Below, piece by piece: positions 56,206-64,000 of a stretch of DNA of 64,000 nt (positions are counted from its first letter, which is position 1; every line of letters begins with the position of its first letter). The notes under the pieces were generated by a model. It had not been told where the DNA came from. It was given only the letters and a program-made list of their open reading frames with translations, and did no database searches. The stretch is from the NCBI GenBank assembly GCA_016706365.1, contig JADJJU010000015.1, positions 14,701 to 78,700 on the forward strand, written 5' to 3'. Origin of the DNA: Saprospiraceae bacterium. GTDB taxonomy: Bacteria; Bacteroidota; Bacteroidia; Chitinophagales; Saprospiraceae. A program made the position numbers and the translations under genes.

Positions 56206-57024
56206 TCAGCCAACAGCAAGGTAATTTAAGTTTTCAGATTTCATTCTCAAATATTCTGTGGGTGTGCATCCGGAAAATAATTTGAATTCATTAATAAAGT
56301 GGGATTGATCATAAAATCCGGATTCATAAGCAACTCTATTCCAATCTGAGTCCTTCTGAATTTCAATCTCTTGGATTGCTTTCTGAAAACGCATGACTTT
56401 GAGAAATCCTTTTGGAGTGAGGCCCACATGTGAACTGAACTGATGAATAAAATGCTTTTGAGAATAACCTATTTTGTCAGATAATGCTTTGATGGTCAAT
56501 TGATGCGGGCTAGATAATATTTGCTTTACAGCAAACATGACACAGGGGTTGAGAATTAATTTGCGCTGATAAAATTGAATAAAATAGGCTTCAGACTTAG
56601 CAAATTTTCCACCTATGGATTCTATATTTTGAAGTTCTTCTCTAAGGAAAAGAAAATCCCGGGGCAAAACATCCCGGCCGTGTACGACATGATCTGTTAG
56701 CGTGTCCACAGGCATTTCCAGAAAAGGATATGATTGTCCTTTATGAAAGAAAATAATGAACATCTCCGAATCTTTACCTGAAGGAATAGTAATACATTTA
56801 TTCCTGATCCCTGAAAACCAGACCTCTTTGCAGACTTGTTTTTCCTGCAGCGTATCGTTGTCATAAATGTATTGAGGATTGCCGGTGAGTTCGAAAATCA
56901 GGTGAACATCTCCATCGGGCAGAAAACGGTCTATCGAATTTGCAGGATTTACATCTTTGTAATAAAAGAACCGATCAATAAATTGATTCAGTGGAAAACC
57001 CGGAAAGTACAATTCTGCAATCAT
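56206..57024 (-). CDS. AraC family transcriptional regulator
   Basis: The protein is 272 aa from the ATG at 57024 (MIAELYFPGF); a GTG/ATG-rich extension to 57042 is possible. The N-terminal 150 residues resemble the DUF6597-type sensory domain (SIDRFLPDGDVHLIFELTG, EVWFSGIRNKCITIP). The C-terminal AraC HTH pair spans about 170-265 with LTIKALSDKIGYSQKHFIHQF, HVGLTPKGFLKVMRFQKAI, VAYESGFYDQSHFINEFK and FSGCTPTEYL. It is divergent from the metallo-beta-lactamase gene with a 124-bp intergenic region, an arrangement in which the regulator often controls its neighbour. Confidence 0.9.
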   Translation of the reverse strand: MIAELYFPGFPLNQFIDRFFYYKDVNPANSIDRFLPDGDVHLIFELTGNPQYIYDNDTLQEKQVCKEVWFSGIRNKCITIPSGKDSEMFIIFFHKGQSYPFLEMPVDTLTDHVVHGRDVLPRDFLFLREELQNIESIGGKFAKSEAYFIQFYQRKLILNPCVMFAVKQILSSPHQLTIKALSDKIGYSQKHFIHQFSSHVGLTPKGFLKVMRFQKAIQEIEIQKDSDWNRVAYESGFYDQSHFINEFKLFSGCTPTEYLRMKSENLNYLAVG

Positions 57025-57148
57025 AAATTTACAAGTAATCAAATGTAATAATTACTCATTTAGTCAATTCTTAATTGATAAAATATTTCATATTACTTTC
57101 ATGTTCATAAATGAATTTGACTGATTCAGCTTTAAAAAATAGAAATAT

Positions 57149-57931
57149 ATGATTCTCGCTTCGAAATTTTTAAGAATAATTATAGCAGGCTCTTTATTTG
57201 TTCATTCAGTTTGTTCTATACAATCAATATCAGCGCAAGCTTTAACATTTGCTCAGAAAAAGGTGGATAAACTGATCATTACTCCGATTGCAAAAGATGT
57301 GTTTGTTTACACAACGTTCAATGAATTTGCGGGCAAGTTATTTCCCTCCAATAGTTTGTATCTGGTTACTGATGATGGTGTAGTACTGATTGATACTCCC
57401 TGGGATACAGCACAATTTCAGCCATTGCTGGACAGCATAAAAACGAGGCATGGAAAGGAGGTAATTATATGCATTTCCACTCATTTTCACGCAGACAGGA
57501 GTGCAGGCTTGGAATATTATAATAGTAAAAATATTAAAACCTATTCAACGCAAATGACTCTGGACTCCTGCATTTCCAGAGGCGAAAAAAGAGCAGCGAA
57601 TACATTTTCGAATGATACGATTTTTAAAGTGGGACAATATGAATTCGAAGCATATTATCCCGGTCCCGGGCATAGCCCTGACAACATTGTCATCTGGGTT
57701 CCTCACGCTAAAGTCTTGTTCGGGGGTTGTTTTGTGAAAAGCACAGAAAATAATGATCTTGGCAATATCGCTGATGCAAATATTAGTCAATGGGCAGGGA
57801 GTATGTTAAAAGTAGAAAAGCGGTATCCAAAAGCAAAGATTGTAGTTCCGGGGCACTTTGCCTGGGGCAGTAAGAAGAATCTTAGGCACACGAGGAAGTT
57901 GGTGGGGAAGCATGGGAAAAGTGAAATGTAA
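57149..57931 (+). CDS. bla: subclass B1 metallo-beta-lactamase
   Basis: The 260-aa enzyme begins with a signal peptide (cleavage near ISAQ, residue 30), so it is periplasmic. All six zinc ligands of subclass B1 are visible: H112, H114 and D116 in THFHADRSAG, H175 in PGPGHSPDNIVIW, C194 in FGGCFVKS and H236 in VVPGHFAWG. The NNDLGNIADANISQW segment is the substrate-binding loop with the family asparagine. B1 enzymes hydrolyse most beta-lactams, including carbapenems. Chromosomal B1 enzymes are native to many Bacteroidota, so this need not be acquired. The 3' end runs into the heptad repeat tract, which supplies the last few codons (KHGKSEM). Confidence 0.93.
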   Translation: MILASKFLRIIIAGSLFVHSVCSIQSISAQALTFAQKKVDKLIITPIAKDVFVYTTFNEFAGKLFPSNSLYLVTDDGVVLIDTPWDTAQFQPLLDSIKTRHGKEVIICISTHFHADRSAGLEYYNSKNIKTYSTQMTLDSCISRGEKRAANTFSNDTIFKVGQYEFEAYYPGPGHSPDNIVIWVPHAKVLFGGCFVKSTENNDLGNIADANISQWAGSMLKVEKRYPKAKIVVPGHFAWGSKKNLRHTRKLVGKHGKSEM

Positions 57932-58040
57932 AATGTGAAAAGTGAAATGAAAAAGAAACTTGAAAATTGTAAATAGGAAATGGTGAACTGTGAACTGTGA
58001 ATTGTGAATCGTGAATTGTGAATGGTGAAATGCAAAATGC
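57903..58040. repeat. degenerate period-7 repeat tract, opposite orientation (GTGAAYT)
   Basis: Heptads such as GTGAAAT, GTAAAAT, GTGAAAA, then GTGAACT twice, GTGAATT, GTGAATC, GTGAATT, GTGAATG, GTGAAAT, GCAAAAT cover the tract. This is the reverse complement of the ATTCACN units at 52797-53015. It begins inside the last codons of the lactamase gene. Confidence 0.78.
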
Positions 58041-58121
58041 AAATTCCGATTAACTCAATTCCTCAGCTTCTATCCTGAACAACTGTTTTCGGTTCACCCC
58101 CAAAGGCATAATCGGCTGTTC

Positions 58122-58157
58122 CATTTTCAACTTTCAACTTTCAATTTTCAACTTACA
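58122..58157. repeat. short period-7 tract (ATTTTCA/ACTTTCA)
   Basis: ATTTTCA, ACTTTCA, ACTTTCA, ATTTTCA, ACTTACA: five heptads on the plus strand, in the same orientation as the tract at 52797 and opposite to the one at 57903. Together with 57903-58040 it makes a head-to-head arrangement. Confidence 0.7.
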
Positions 58158-58158
58158 A

Positions 58159-58196
58159 TAAAAAATGGCAGGACTACCTTAGAAAGTACCCTGCCA
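58159..58196 (-). terminator. bidirectional hairpin terminator after yceI-type gene
   Basis: TGGCAGG (58166-58172) and CCTGCCA (58190-58196) form the stem, extended by partial pairing of the inner ACTACC/GTA sequence. A6 at 58160-58165 gives a U tract for leftward transcription out of the YceI gene, and a T-rich stretch also follows on the plus strand. Confidence 0.75.
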
Positions 58197-58218
58197 CATT
58201 ATTTTTATTTTAAACGAT

Positions 58219-58752
58219 CTACGCTTGTTTCACCATTTGAATTTCACATTCGATACGAACTTCATCACTTACAAGCACTCCTCCAGCTTCCAGAGCAGCA
58301 TTCCAGTTCAATCCCCATTCTTTACGATTGATTTTGCCGGTGACAGAAAAGGCAGATTTGATATTTCCCCATGGATCTTTACCTATTCCGCCAAATTCAA
58401 CATCCAGCTTGACAGGATTGCTGATTCCATTCATATGCAGATCACCTTTAAGTTCAAATGTGTTGTCATCGACTGCCGTGAATGAGGTGGATTCGAATTT
58501 GACCTCAGGGTTGGCTTCAGCATTAAAAAATTCTGCACTCTTCAGGTGTGTATCTCTGTCTGCATTTCCGGTATTAATGGATGCTGTTTTAGCAGTAAAG
58601 CTAATTTTTGCATCTTCAAGATTATCTCCGTTTGCAACAGCAGTAGCGTTGATTTCGTCAAATTTACCTGAAACATTACTGAACATCATATGTCTGATTT
58701 TGAATCCGACTTCTGAGTGGGTGGGATCTATAGCCCAATTGATAGTTGACAT
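58219..58752 (-). CDS. YceI family lipocalin-like protein
   Basis: The 177-aa protein matches YceI over its full length: INWAIDPTHSEVGFKIRHMMFSNVSGKF (residues 4-31), ASINTGNADRDTHLKSAEFFNAEANPEVKFES, GDLHMNGISNPVKLDVEF, and FSVTGKINRKEWGLNWN. YceI folds as a lipocalin-like barrel that binds isoprenoid or amphiphilic ligands. There is no signal peptide, so unlike E. coli YceI it should be cytoplasmic. It lies 36 bp downstream of the pirin gene and is probably cotranscribed with it under the nearby Crp/Fnr-type regulator. Confidence 0.93.
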   Translation of the reverse strand: MSTINWAIDPTHSEVGFKIRHMMFSNVSGKFDEINATAVANGDNLEDAKISFTAKTASINTGNADRDTHLKSAEFFNAEANPEVKFESTSFTAVDDNTFELKGDLHMNGISNPVKLDVEFGGIGKDPWGNIKSAFSVTGKINRKEWGLNWNAALEAGGVLVSDEVRIECEIQMVKQA

Positions 58753-58788
58753 GATTATTTTATTTTACGATTTTAATTACAATTTGAT

Positions 58789-59682
58789 TTAAACAGACAT
58801 AGGGACTTCCATAAGCAATATTTCTGTGTCGTCTGAAGTGGATTTGATAGAAATTTTGCTTGTATTCCAAATCCCAAATCCATCACGGGGCTCAAGCGCC
58901 TGATTCTCAATATTTGCAGTTCCTTTTAATATAAACGCATACACGCCATTACCCGGTTTTTTGATAATGTAATCCGTGCTGACACCTTTTTTAAAAGTAC
59001 CCAGATGAAACCAGGCATCCTGATTAATCCATACGCCTGCATCTTTTGGATTAGGGGATAGGATTTGCTGAAATTTATTTTTTCGCTCTGCAGGATTCAG
59101 GCTAATCTGATCGTATCTCGGGGTTACATTTCTCTTATTTGGGAAAAGCCAGATTTGCAAAAATTTGACTTTTTTGTCTTTGTTTTTATTGTACTCTGAA
59201 TGTGTAATTCCGGTTCCGGCACTCATTGCCTGGATGTCTCCATTTCTGATTACAGCCACATTACCCATGCTGTCTTTGTGTTCCAGATCTCCTTCCAGGG
59301 GAATACTGATGATCTCCATATTGTCGTGAGGATGCGTCCCAAATCCTTTTCCCGGATCTACTCTGTCATCGTTCAATACCCGAAGTACCCCGAAGTGCAT
59401 TCTTTCCGGATTATGATAATTAGCAAAACTAAATGTATGCCTGCTTTCTAGCCAGCCATGATTAGCAAGGCCTCTGGAATTAGCTTTATGCAAAACTGTA
59501 TTTTCCATGATCTTTGATTGTGTATTAGGAATATGATTAAATCCCAGACCTTCTGAAGGCTCCATTTGTTGAAGCGTTTTCAGTTCATCGATATCATTTG
59601 CGAGTAAACTCATTCCGGATGCTGAAGCAGCAAATATGCCGGTCCCTAATAATCCTTTTCTGATGAAATCTTTTCTGTCCAT
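58789..59682 (-). CDS. pirin family protein with N-terminal export-like signal
   Basis: The 297-aa protein contains the pirin/YhhW bicupin. The metal-site motif is GKGFGTHPHDNMEIISIPLEG (His, His, Glu), followed by MSAGTGITHSEYN with another His. FLQIWLFPN and GVYAFILKGTANIENQ belong to the second cupin. Unusually, the first 30 residues (MDRKDFIRKGLLGTGIFAASASGMSLLAND) look like a Tat- or Sec-type signal, while most pirins are cytoplasmic. Bacterial pirins act as quercetinase-like or redox-regulatory proteins. It heads the unit that includes the YceI gene. Confidence 0.9.
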   Translation of the reverse strand: MDRKDFIRKGLLGTGIFAASASGMSLLANDIDELKTLQQMEPSEGLGFNHIPNTQSKIMENTVLHKANSRGLANHGWLESRHTFSFANYHNPERMHFGVLRVLNDDRVDPGKGFGTHPHDNMEIISIPLEGDLEHKDSMGNVAVIRNGDIQAMSAGTGITHSEYNKNKDKKVKFLQIWLFPNKRNVTPRYDQISLNPAERKNKFQQILSPNPKDAGVWINQDAWFHLGTFKKGVSTDYIIKKPGNGVYAFILKGTANIENQALEPRDGFGIWNTSKISIKSTSDDTEILLMEVPMSV

Positions 59683-59961
59683 GATTTTTTCATTTTGATA
59701 TCACAAAAATACACTTGAATGGAGTCCGTTACCAATAATGTAGATTAAGAAAATGGAGGAATATGAGGAATTGTTGAATGGTTGGAAGTTTTATTATTGA
59801 GAGCTTTTGAGATTAGAGGAGAAATTATAAAATTACATGATGTAAAACCGGGAATTATTTGTCCACGAATTACACAAAAAGACACGAAGAAAAATCCAGG
59901 AGGTTTGAGTTAGAAGATTATAAGGTTTTCGAAGTATAGATTGATCTGAGCGATTCAGTGT
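59683..59961. other. intergenic gap upstream of the pirin gene
   Basis: About 280 bp between the pirin start and the Crp/Fnr gene's 3' end, GA-rich on the plus strand. It should hold the pirin-YceI promoter; no clear operator palindrome was found. Confidence 0.3.
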
Positions 59962-59997
59962 GGTTATCTTATCTCTTATCTCTTATATCTTATCTCC
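59962..59997. repeat. period-7 tract (TTATCTC) overlapping the crp/fnr-type gene's 3' end
   Basis: TTATCTTATCTCTTATCTC then TTATATC and TTATCTC: four to five heptads. The tract supplies the stop codon of the Crp/Fnr gene and part of its basic C-terminus (MRRR), as the lactamase gene ends in another heptad tract. Confidence 0.65.
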
Positions 59998-60580
59998 TCC
60001 TCATCATCCCCTTCTTCATCTTACTAAGGAATTCAGGTGTGACTCCGATGTATGAAGCCACTTGTTGCTGAGGAAGTATATGAATCAATGTCGGATAAGT
60101 AGTACAAAATTGCTCGTATCGCTGCTGAGCATTCAATCCCAGATTATCTACTACCCGCTGACGATATGCAACCAGAGAGTTCTCAGTGATGATACGGAAG
60201 TAGCGTTCAAATTTGGGAATATCATCAAACAATTTCATTTGATTTTTACGGCTAAATAGGTATGCTTCTGTGTCGACTATCGGTTCAATATACAACTGCG
60301 CTGGTCTCTGCGAAATGAAACTATACATATCCGTCATCCACCAACCCTCCGGAGCAAACTGAATAATATGTTCAAACCCATTATCGTCAATAGAGTAGGA
60401 GCGGAGGCATCCTTCCACAACGAATGCAGCTTCATTTGCAATTTCACCGGGTTGAAGAACAGGGTATTTTTTCTTGAATTTTACAGGAGCTAAAAGTGAG
60501 AGGAAGTGTTTTTGTTCTTCTTCACTCAGAGTGATATGCTTTTCAATGCCTTTTAGGATGATAGATTTCTCTGCATTCAT
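59990..60580 (-). CDS. Crp/Fnr family transcriptional regulator
   Basis: The 196-aa protein has a cyclic-nucleotide-binding-like beta roll (residues 20-120: KKYPVLQPGEIANEAAFVVEG, FEHIIQFAPEGWWMTDMYSF, AYLFSRKNQMKLFDDIP), a long helix (ENSLVAYRQRVVDNL) and a winged-helix part with PQQQVASYIGVTPEFLSKMKK as the recognition helix. Its C-terminus MMRRR is unusually short and basic because the gene runs into a TTATCTC repeat. This group commonly sits next to pirin and YceI genes, which are its probable targets. It should be cytoplasmic; ligand not known. Confidence 0.9.
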   Translation of the reverse strand: MNAEKSIILKGIEKHITLSEEEQKHFLSLLAPVKFKKKYPVLQPGEIANEAAFVVEGCLRSYSIDDNGFEHIIQFAPEGWWMTDMYSFISQRPAQLYIEPIVDTEAYLFSRKNQMKLFDDIPKFERYFRIITENSLVAYRQRVVDNLGLNAQQRYEQFCTTYPTLIHILPQQQVASYIGVTPEFLSKMKKGMMRRR

Positions 60581-61152
60581 AATTCAAAGATAAACGGTTT
60601 CGGCTTTGGTGGGGGGGGGTGCGGAACAACACGCTAACAATGGCATCATTGACCTAGCTAATGTTGCAGTCCTTAATAAATTCGTAAGGTTGTTATAAGA
60701 TTCTAATGAATATTCCACCGTCAATTACTCGACTGTCCCAAAATTGCGGCCCTCACCCCTTGGTAACAATTTTTAGCGTGTCTTCATTAAAACTGTGAAT
60801 TACCCAATCCGGTTGTCACTCCTCTAACTAAACGTTTGTGGAGGATTCTCAAAATGACTATCCAATTTCAATCCTCAGCCGTGTTGGCTGGTGCATCCAA
60901 TCTGGTTGTAAGGAGGCCAATTGGAGTGTCAAGTAATTTTACCTGTTTCAGGGTAGTTTGCAAAGTTCAAAAGTCAGGAACTTTCTTAATCGTTTGTTCC
61001 ATTTTTTTAGGCTTGTGCATTGTTGAGGAAGCAAAAACCCCAGGCCCGTTTTGAAGAACCAGGCCAGGGTACCTATCATGGGTTTTACTCATTTCATGGG
61101 TAATTGAAATCCAGATTTGATTCTGTCTTTTCGTTTTATGTGATACTTAAGC
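60581..61152. other. intergenic gap with G9 tract, no convincing gene
   Basis: About 570 bp upstream of the Crp/Fnr gene and downstream of the TonB receptor. It contains a G9 homopolymer at 60611-60619, about 30 bp upstream of the Crp/Fnr ATG at 60580. An open frame at 60836-61054 has no recognisable protein. Nothing else could be supported. Confidence 0.45.
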
Positions 61153-63729
61153 TTAAAATTTAAAGGCGATTTTCGTGAAATAAAATGCTCCACTGAAACC
61201 CATTTGCACAGGATCCCATAGACCGCCTGTTTCAGTTTCAGTGTCTTGCTGAGTTGGATAAACGTTGAACACATTGGCAGCTCCCAGGCTAAGCAGAATA
61301 TTCTTATCAATTTTGTAGCCTAGTGTGATATCAGTCGTGATTCGGGGATCATACACATCAATAGTTCCTAACCAGTCTTCCAGTTCCACTTTGTCAAATC
61401 GCACAAAGCGAAGATTTACCTGGAAATCATTCAGCTTATAGTCAAGTGTCAGATTTAATTTGCTGGGTGGAGCAGATGCCAATAAAAATAACCTTTCTCT
61501 GTTGCCAAAATAAATATCCTCTTTCCCTGCAAGTTTGTCATTCGTGTATACATTTTCTACTGTCATACGATTGAAATTGGCAGCAAAACTCGTCTGCAAT
61601 TTTCCATTACCAATTCTTCTTACATATGTAAGAATCAAATCCGCACCCAATGTCCTTGTATCCACAGCATTCGTAAAAAATTGTGCAGCACCCACTCCCA
61701 ATGCCGGAAGTTCTGCTCCAATATCCGGATCACCTTCCTCAAATGCTCCAGTCAATACGATTCTGTCCTTAATGTCCACATAATATCCGTCTAAAGTCGC
61801 AGAAAATCCTTCGAATGGACTGGAAGTAATCTAAGCTGGCATTGACTGATTTTTCCTCCTTGAGTTGAGGAATTCCCAATACTCTTGTGATTGGACTATT
61901 GTTTGGGGCAATGATTTTATCCACAGGCACACCACCAACAAAGTCAGTAAAAGTGGAAGAAAAATTGATTTGTGGAAGTGAGGGAGCTCTGAATCCTGTA
62001 CTCCCGGAAGCGCGAATGGCAAAAGCCGGAGAGATTGCGAACCTCGCAGCTAATTTCCCATTGAATGTACTTCCAAAATCAGAATATCTTTCTGCACGAA
62101 CTGCTGCTGCCAGCATAAATCGTTTGCTTATATCAAATTCAAGATCCAGATAAGCGGCCAGATTGCTTCTGCTTTCGTTTCTCTCATCATTCGGCTGGAA
62201 GCCGGGGAAGCCCTGTGAACCTCCAGGCCTGCCCAATTGATCGATGCTGGTGATGGCTCCGTCAATGATTGTATCTACAATTCCATAATTGCGGTAAGAT
62301 GCTTCTTCACCTGCAAAGATTTGATAATTATCAATTCTGTACTCGGATCCAAATGCCACATTCAAACCTCTTTCTCCCCGCTTAATGTATCTGGTAAAAT
62401 GCAATCCGCTTGTGTTTTGTCTTTGTTGAAAACCTCCTGCATCAAAACGCAATGGTGATCTGGCAAGCAAGGAAGCATTAAGAGTGCCATCCACAAAATA
62501 GTGGAACTTATTAAATCCTGTAGTGTAATTAAAATCCAAATCCCAGAAAACGATCTTACTCCGTATTACTGCGGACAGGGACTGGTCATTGATAATAGAT
62601 TGGATTCTTGGATTAAAGCCATCAGGATAAATTTCCTGGACATTTCTTTCGCTGTCAGCTGATCTGGTCCAGGCATAAGCATCAGTCATGCGATGTCCTA
62701 TTCCACCGAAAGCATAAAATTGTATTTTTTCAGATAAAGGAATCTGAGAATTCATAAACACTGAAATATTTTCTGAGGATGCATCTCCGAATTGTTGACG
62801 ATAAATATCAAATTCATTAGGATCTGCAGGTCTGTTAGTTTTCTCACGGCGTAAATATTCAGTGGTAAGATTCACAAAACCATTTTCACCAATCGCCTGG
62901 CCAAAGTTGGCACTGAGTTGATATGTTTCACCATCAAAATTGCGGTCATCCCTAAATTTTGCCTGCCTCATCCTCCAACTACATTTCCTGTGAATTCATC
63001 CACGCTTGATTTCAACACAATATTTATTACTCCCGCAATAGCATCAGAACCATACTGTGCACTTGCTCCGTCACGAAGGATCTCAATCCGTTCAATCGCC
63101 GAAGCAGGAATGGAGTTTAGATCGGTTCCGGTATTTCCTCTTCCTCTGGCACCGAAGATATTCACTAATATGATTGATGCCTGCGTTTGCCATTTATTAA
63201 AACCAGCGTTTGGTCAGGGCCCCAATCTTAAAGTTGCAGGATCGACGTGGTCGCTTTCCATCAGCGCCGGATTGCCTGTTTGAATTGAAGGAAGGAGCAG
63301 CATATTGAAGCAGTTGGTTGATATCCAATTGTCCGGTGGAATTGATCAGTTCCGCAATAGGTATGATATCAATGGCAACCGGGGTTTCTGTGGCTGAGCG
63401 GTTCAAACTTCTGCTTCCCGACAACTGCTACCTGGATAAAGTCAAAATATTTTCCTCCATTCTGACTTCGAGAAATGTAGTATCATATATGCTCATTTCT
63501 TTGGTTGAATATCCCATATTAAAAAACTAAATCGGACCCTGAACGAGAGGTTAGCAATTTCAAACTGCCATCATTACTGCTGACTACAGCATTGGTTCCT
63601 TTTCATGGATACTTACACCTGGAATTGGTTGATCTGGCATCCACAACTTTTCCTGATGGTTACCTGAGCATGGATACTTCCCGAAACAATACCGAAGAGC
63701 GGAATCAGAAGGGTAAAGCAAATTTTCAT
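61153..63729 (-). pseudogene. TonB-dependent receptor, broken by many frameshifts
   Basis: Remains of one receptor of about 860 aa read across several frames. The ATG at 63729 gives a signal peptide (MKICFTLLIPLFGIVSG..HAQ). It is followed by a carboxypeptidase-regulatory-like domain in pieces (KVVDARSTN, GTNAVVSSNDGS, MGYSTKEMSIYDTTFLEV). The plug follows at 63424-63165 (NRSATETPVAIDIIPIAEL, then DGASAQYGSDAIAGVINIVLK). The barrel occupies 62971-61769 and 61779-61153 and ends in SGAFYFTKIAFKF, a good C-terminal beta signal with final Phe. Breaks lie near 63690-63530 (several), 63245, 63220, 63180, 62970 and 61775. Its substrate is unknown. Either a pseudogene or sequencing error. Confidence 0.82.
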
Positions 63730-64000
63730 AGTTGCTTGATTTGAAGATGAATGAAAATGTGTGAGAAAAGACTTAAAAGAATGAAAATATGGTGTGATGT
63801 AATTGCGATAACAATGTATTAAATTTTTCATTGATAAAATAGAATGAAAATTATGTTTACTTTTAGACAAGCACCTGAGATGAAATGATATATATTGATG
63901 GAATTGTAATACTTTAGACAGGGATTGAAGCATTAAGGTGAATTAATATATATGAAGCCATTAAATTTTCTGTCATTATTTGCACTTTACTTTGTAATGC
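63730..64000. other. right-edge sequence upstream of TonB receptor
   Basis: About 270 bp of AT-rich sequence to the window end, with no supported gene. It should contain the receptor promoter. Confidence 0.4.

Noticed and set aside
60836..61054. Plus-strand 72-aa open frame
   Set aside because: No start context, family resemblance or neighbours support it.

Overview
The window looks like a chromosomal piece of a low-GC Bacteroidota organism, most likely from the Saprospiria/Chitinophagia side of the phylum. The basis is two giant Cys-rich secreted proteins with Type IX secretion (T9SS) C-terminal sorting domains and HYR/PKD-like repeats, a LytTR response regulator paired with a Reg_prop/Y_Y_Y histidine kinase, TANNTTTG-type -7 promoter boxes, DUF1761, DUF418, YceI and pirin genes next to a Crp/Fnr regulator, and a TonB receptor. 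No rRNA, tRNA, CRISPR array, prophage or insertion sequence was seen.

Layout. (1) 1-4359, minus strand: a tightly packed five-gene operon of sodium:solute symporter, GNAT acetyltransferase, M20 amidohydrolase, alanine racemase and a second PLP racemase-like gene, which suggests uptake and processing of acylated or D-amino acids. (2) 4758-7429: a small secreted protein, a DUF418 membrane protein and an NmrA-like reductase. (3) 7554-20972: a divergent LytTR regulator/sensor pair, then two plus-strand genes (a 184-aa protein with two EAD11-like helical modules and a 2884-aa T9SS adhesin). Each of the two has the same promoter layout: two ACCRAAT half-sites 21 bp apart, then exactly 34 bp to a -7 box. 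(4) 21090-27965, minus: a phosphorelay operon of a hybrid-like sensor with at least 11 PAS domains, a single-domain receiver, and a REC-PAS-HisKA protein without an ATPase. (5) 28677-37366: one very large GT84/GH94 glycan synthase of the NdvB/ChvB type. (6) 37369-44468: an envelope-stress island with an ECF sigma factor, three YtxH-like proteins, a holin-like protein, a paralogous pair of unknown proteins, a lipoprotein, an HdeD-like protein, a lipocalin and small proteins, with several strong hairpin terminators. (7) 44541-50282: a 1913-aa T9SS protein with an N-terminal DUF3494 ice-binding-like domain. (8) 50476-60580: mixed single genes, among them an ABC exporter, a sarcosine-oxidase-like flavoenzyme, a TolB-like protein, an AraC regulator divergent from a complete subclass B1 metallo-beta-lactamase, and a Crp/Fnr-pirin-YceI group. 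Degenerate period-7 repeats lie in several gaps. (9) 61153-63729: a TonB-dependent receptor broken by many frameshifts.

A caution applies throughout. At least fifteen single-base frameshifts break otherwise well conserved genes, several of them in homopolymers. They cluster in 1-4400, 21000-37000 and 61000-63700, while 17 kb between them is clean. Sequencing or assembly indels are the simplest explanation, so the broken genes are annotated here as whole genes with the breakpoints given.
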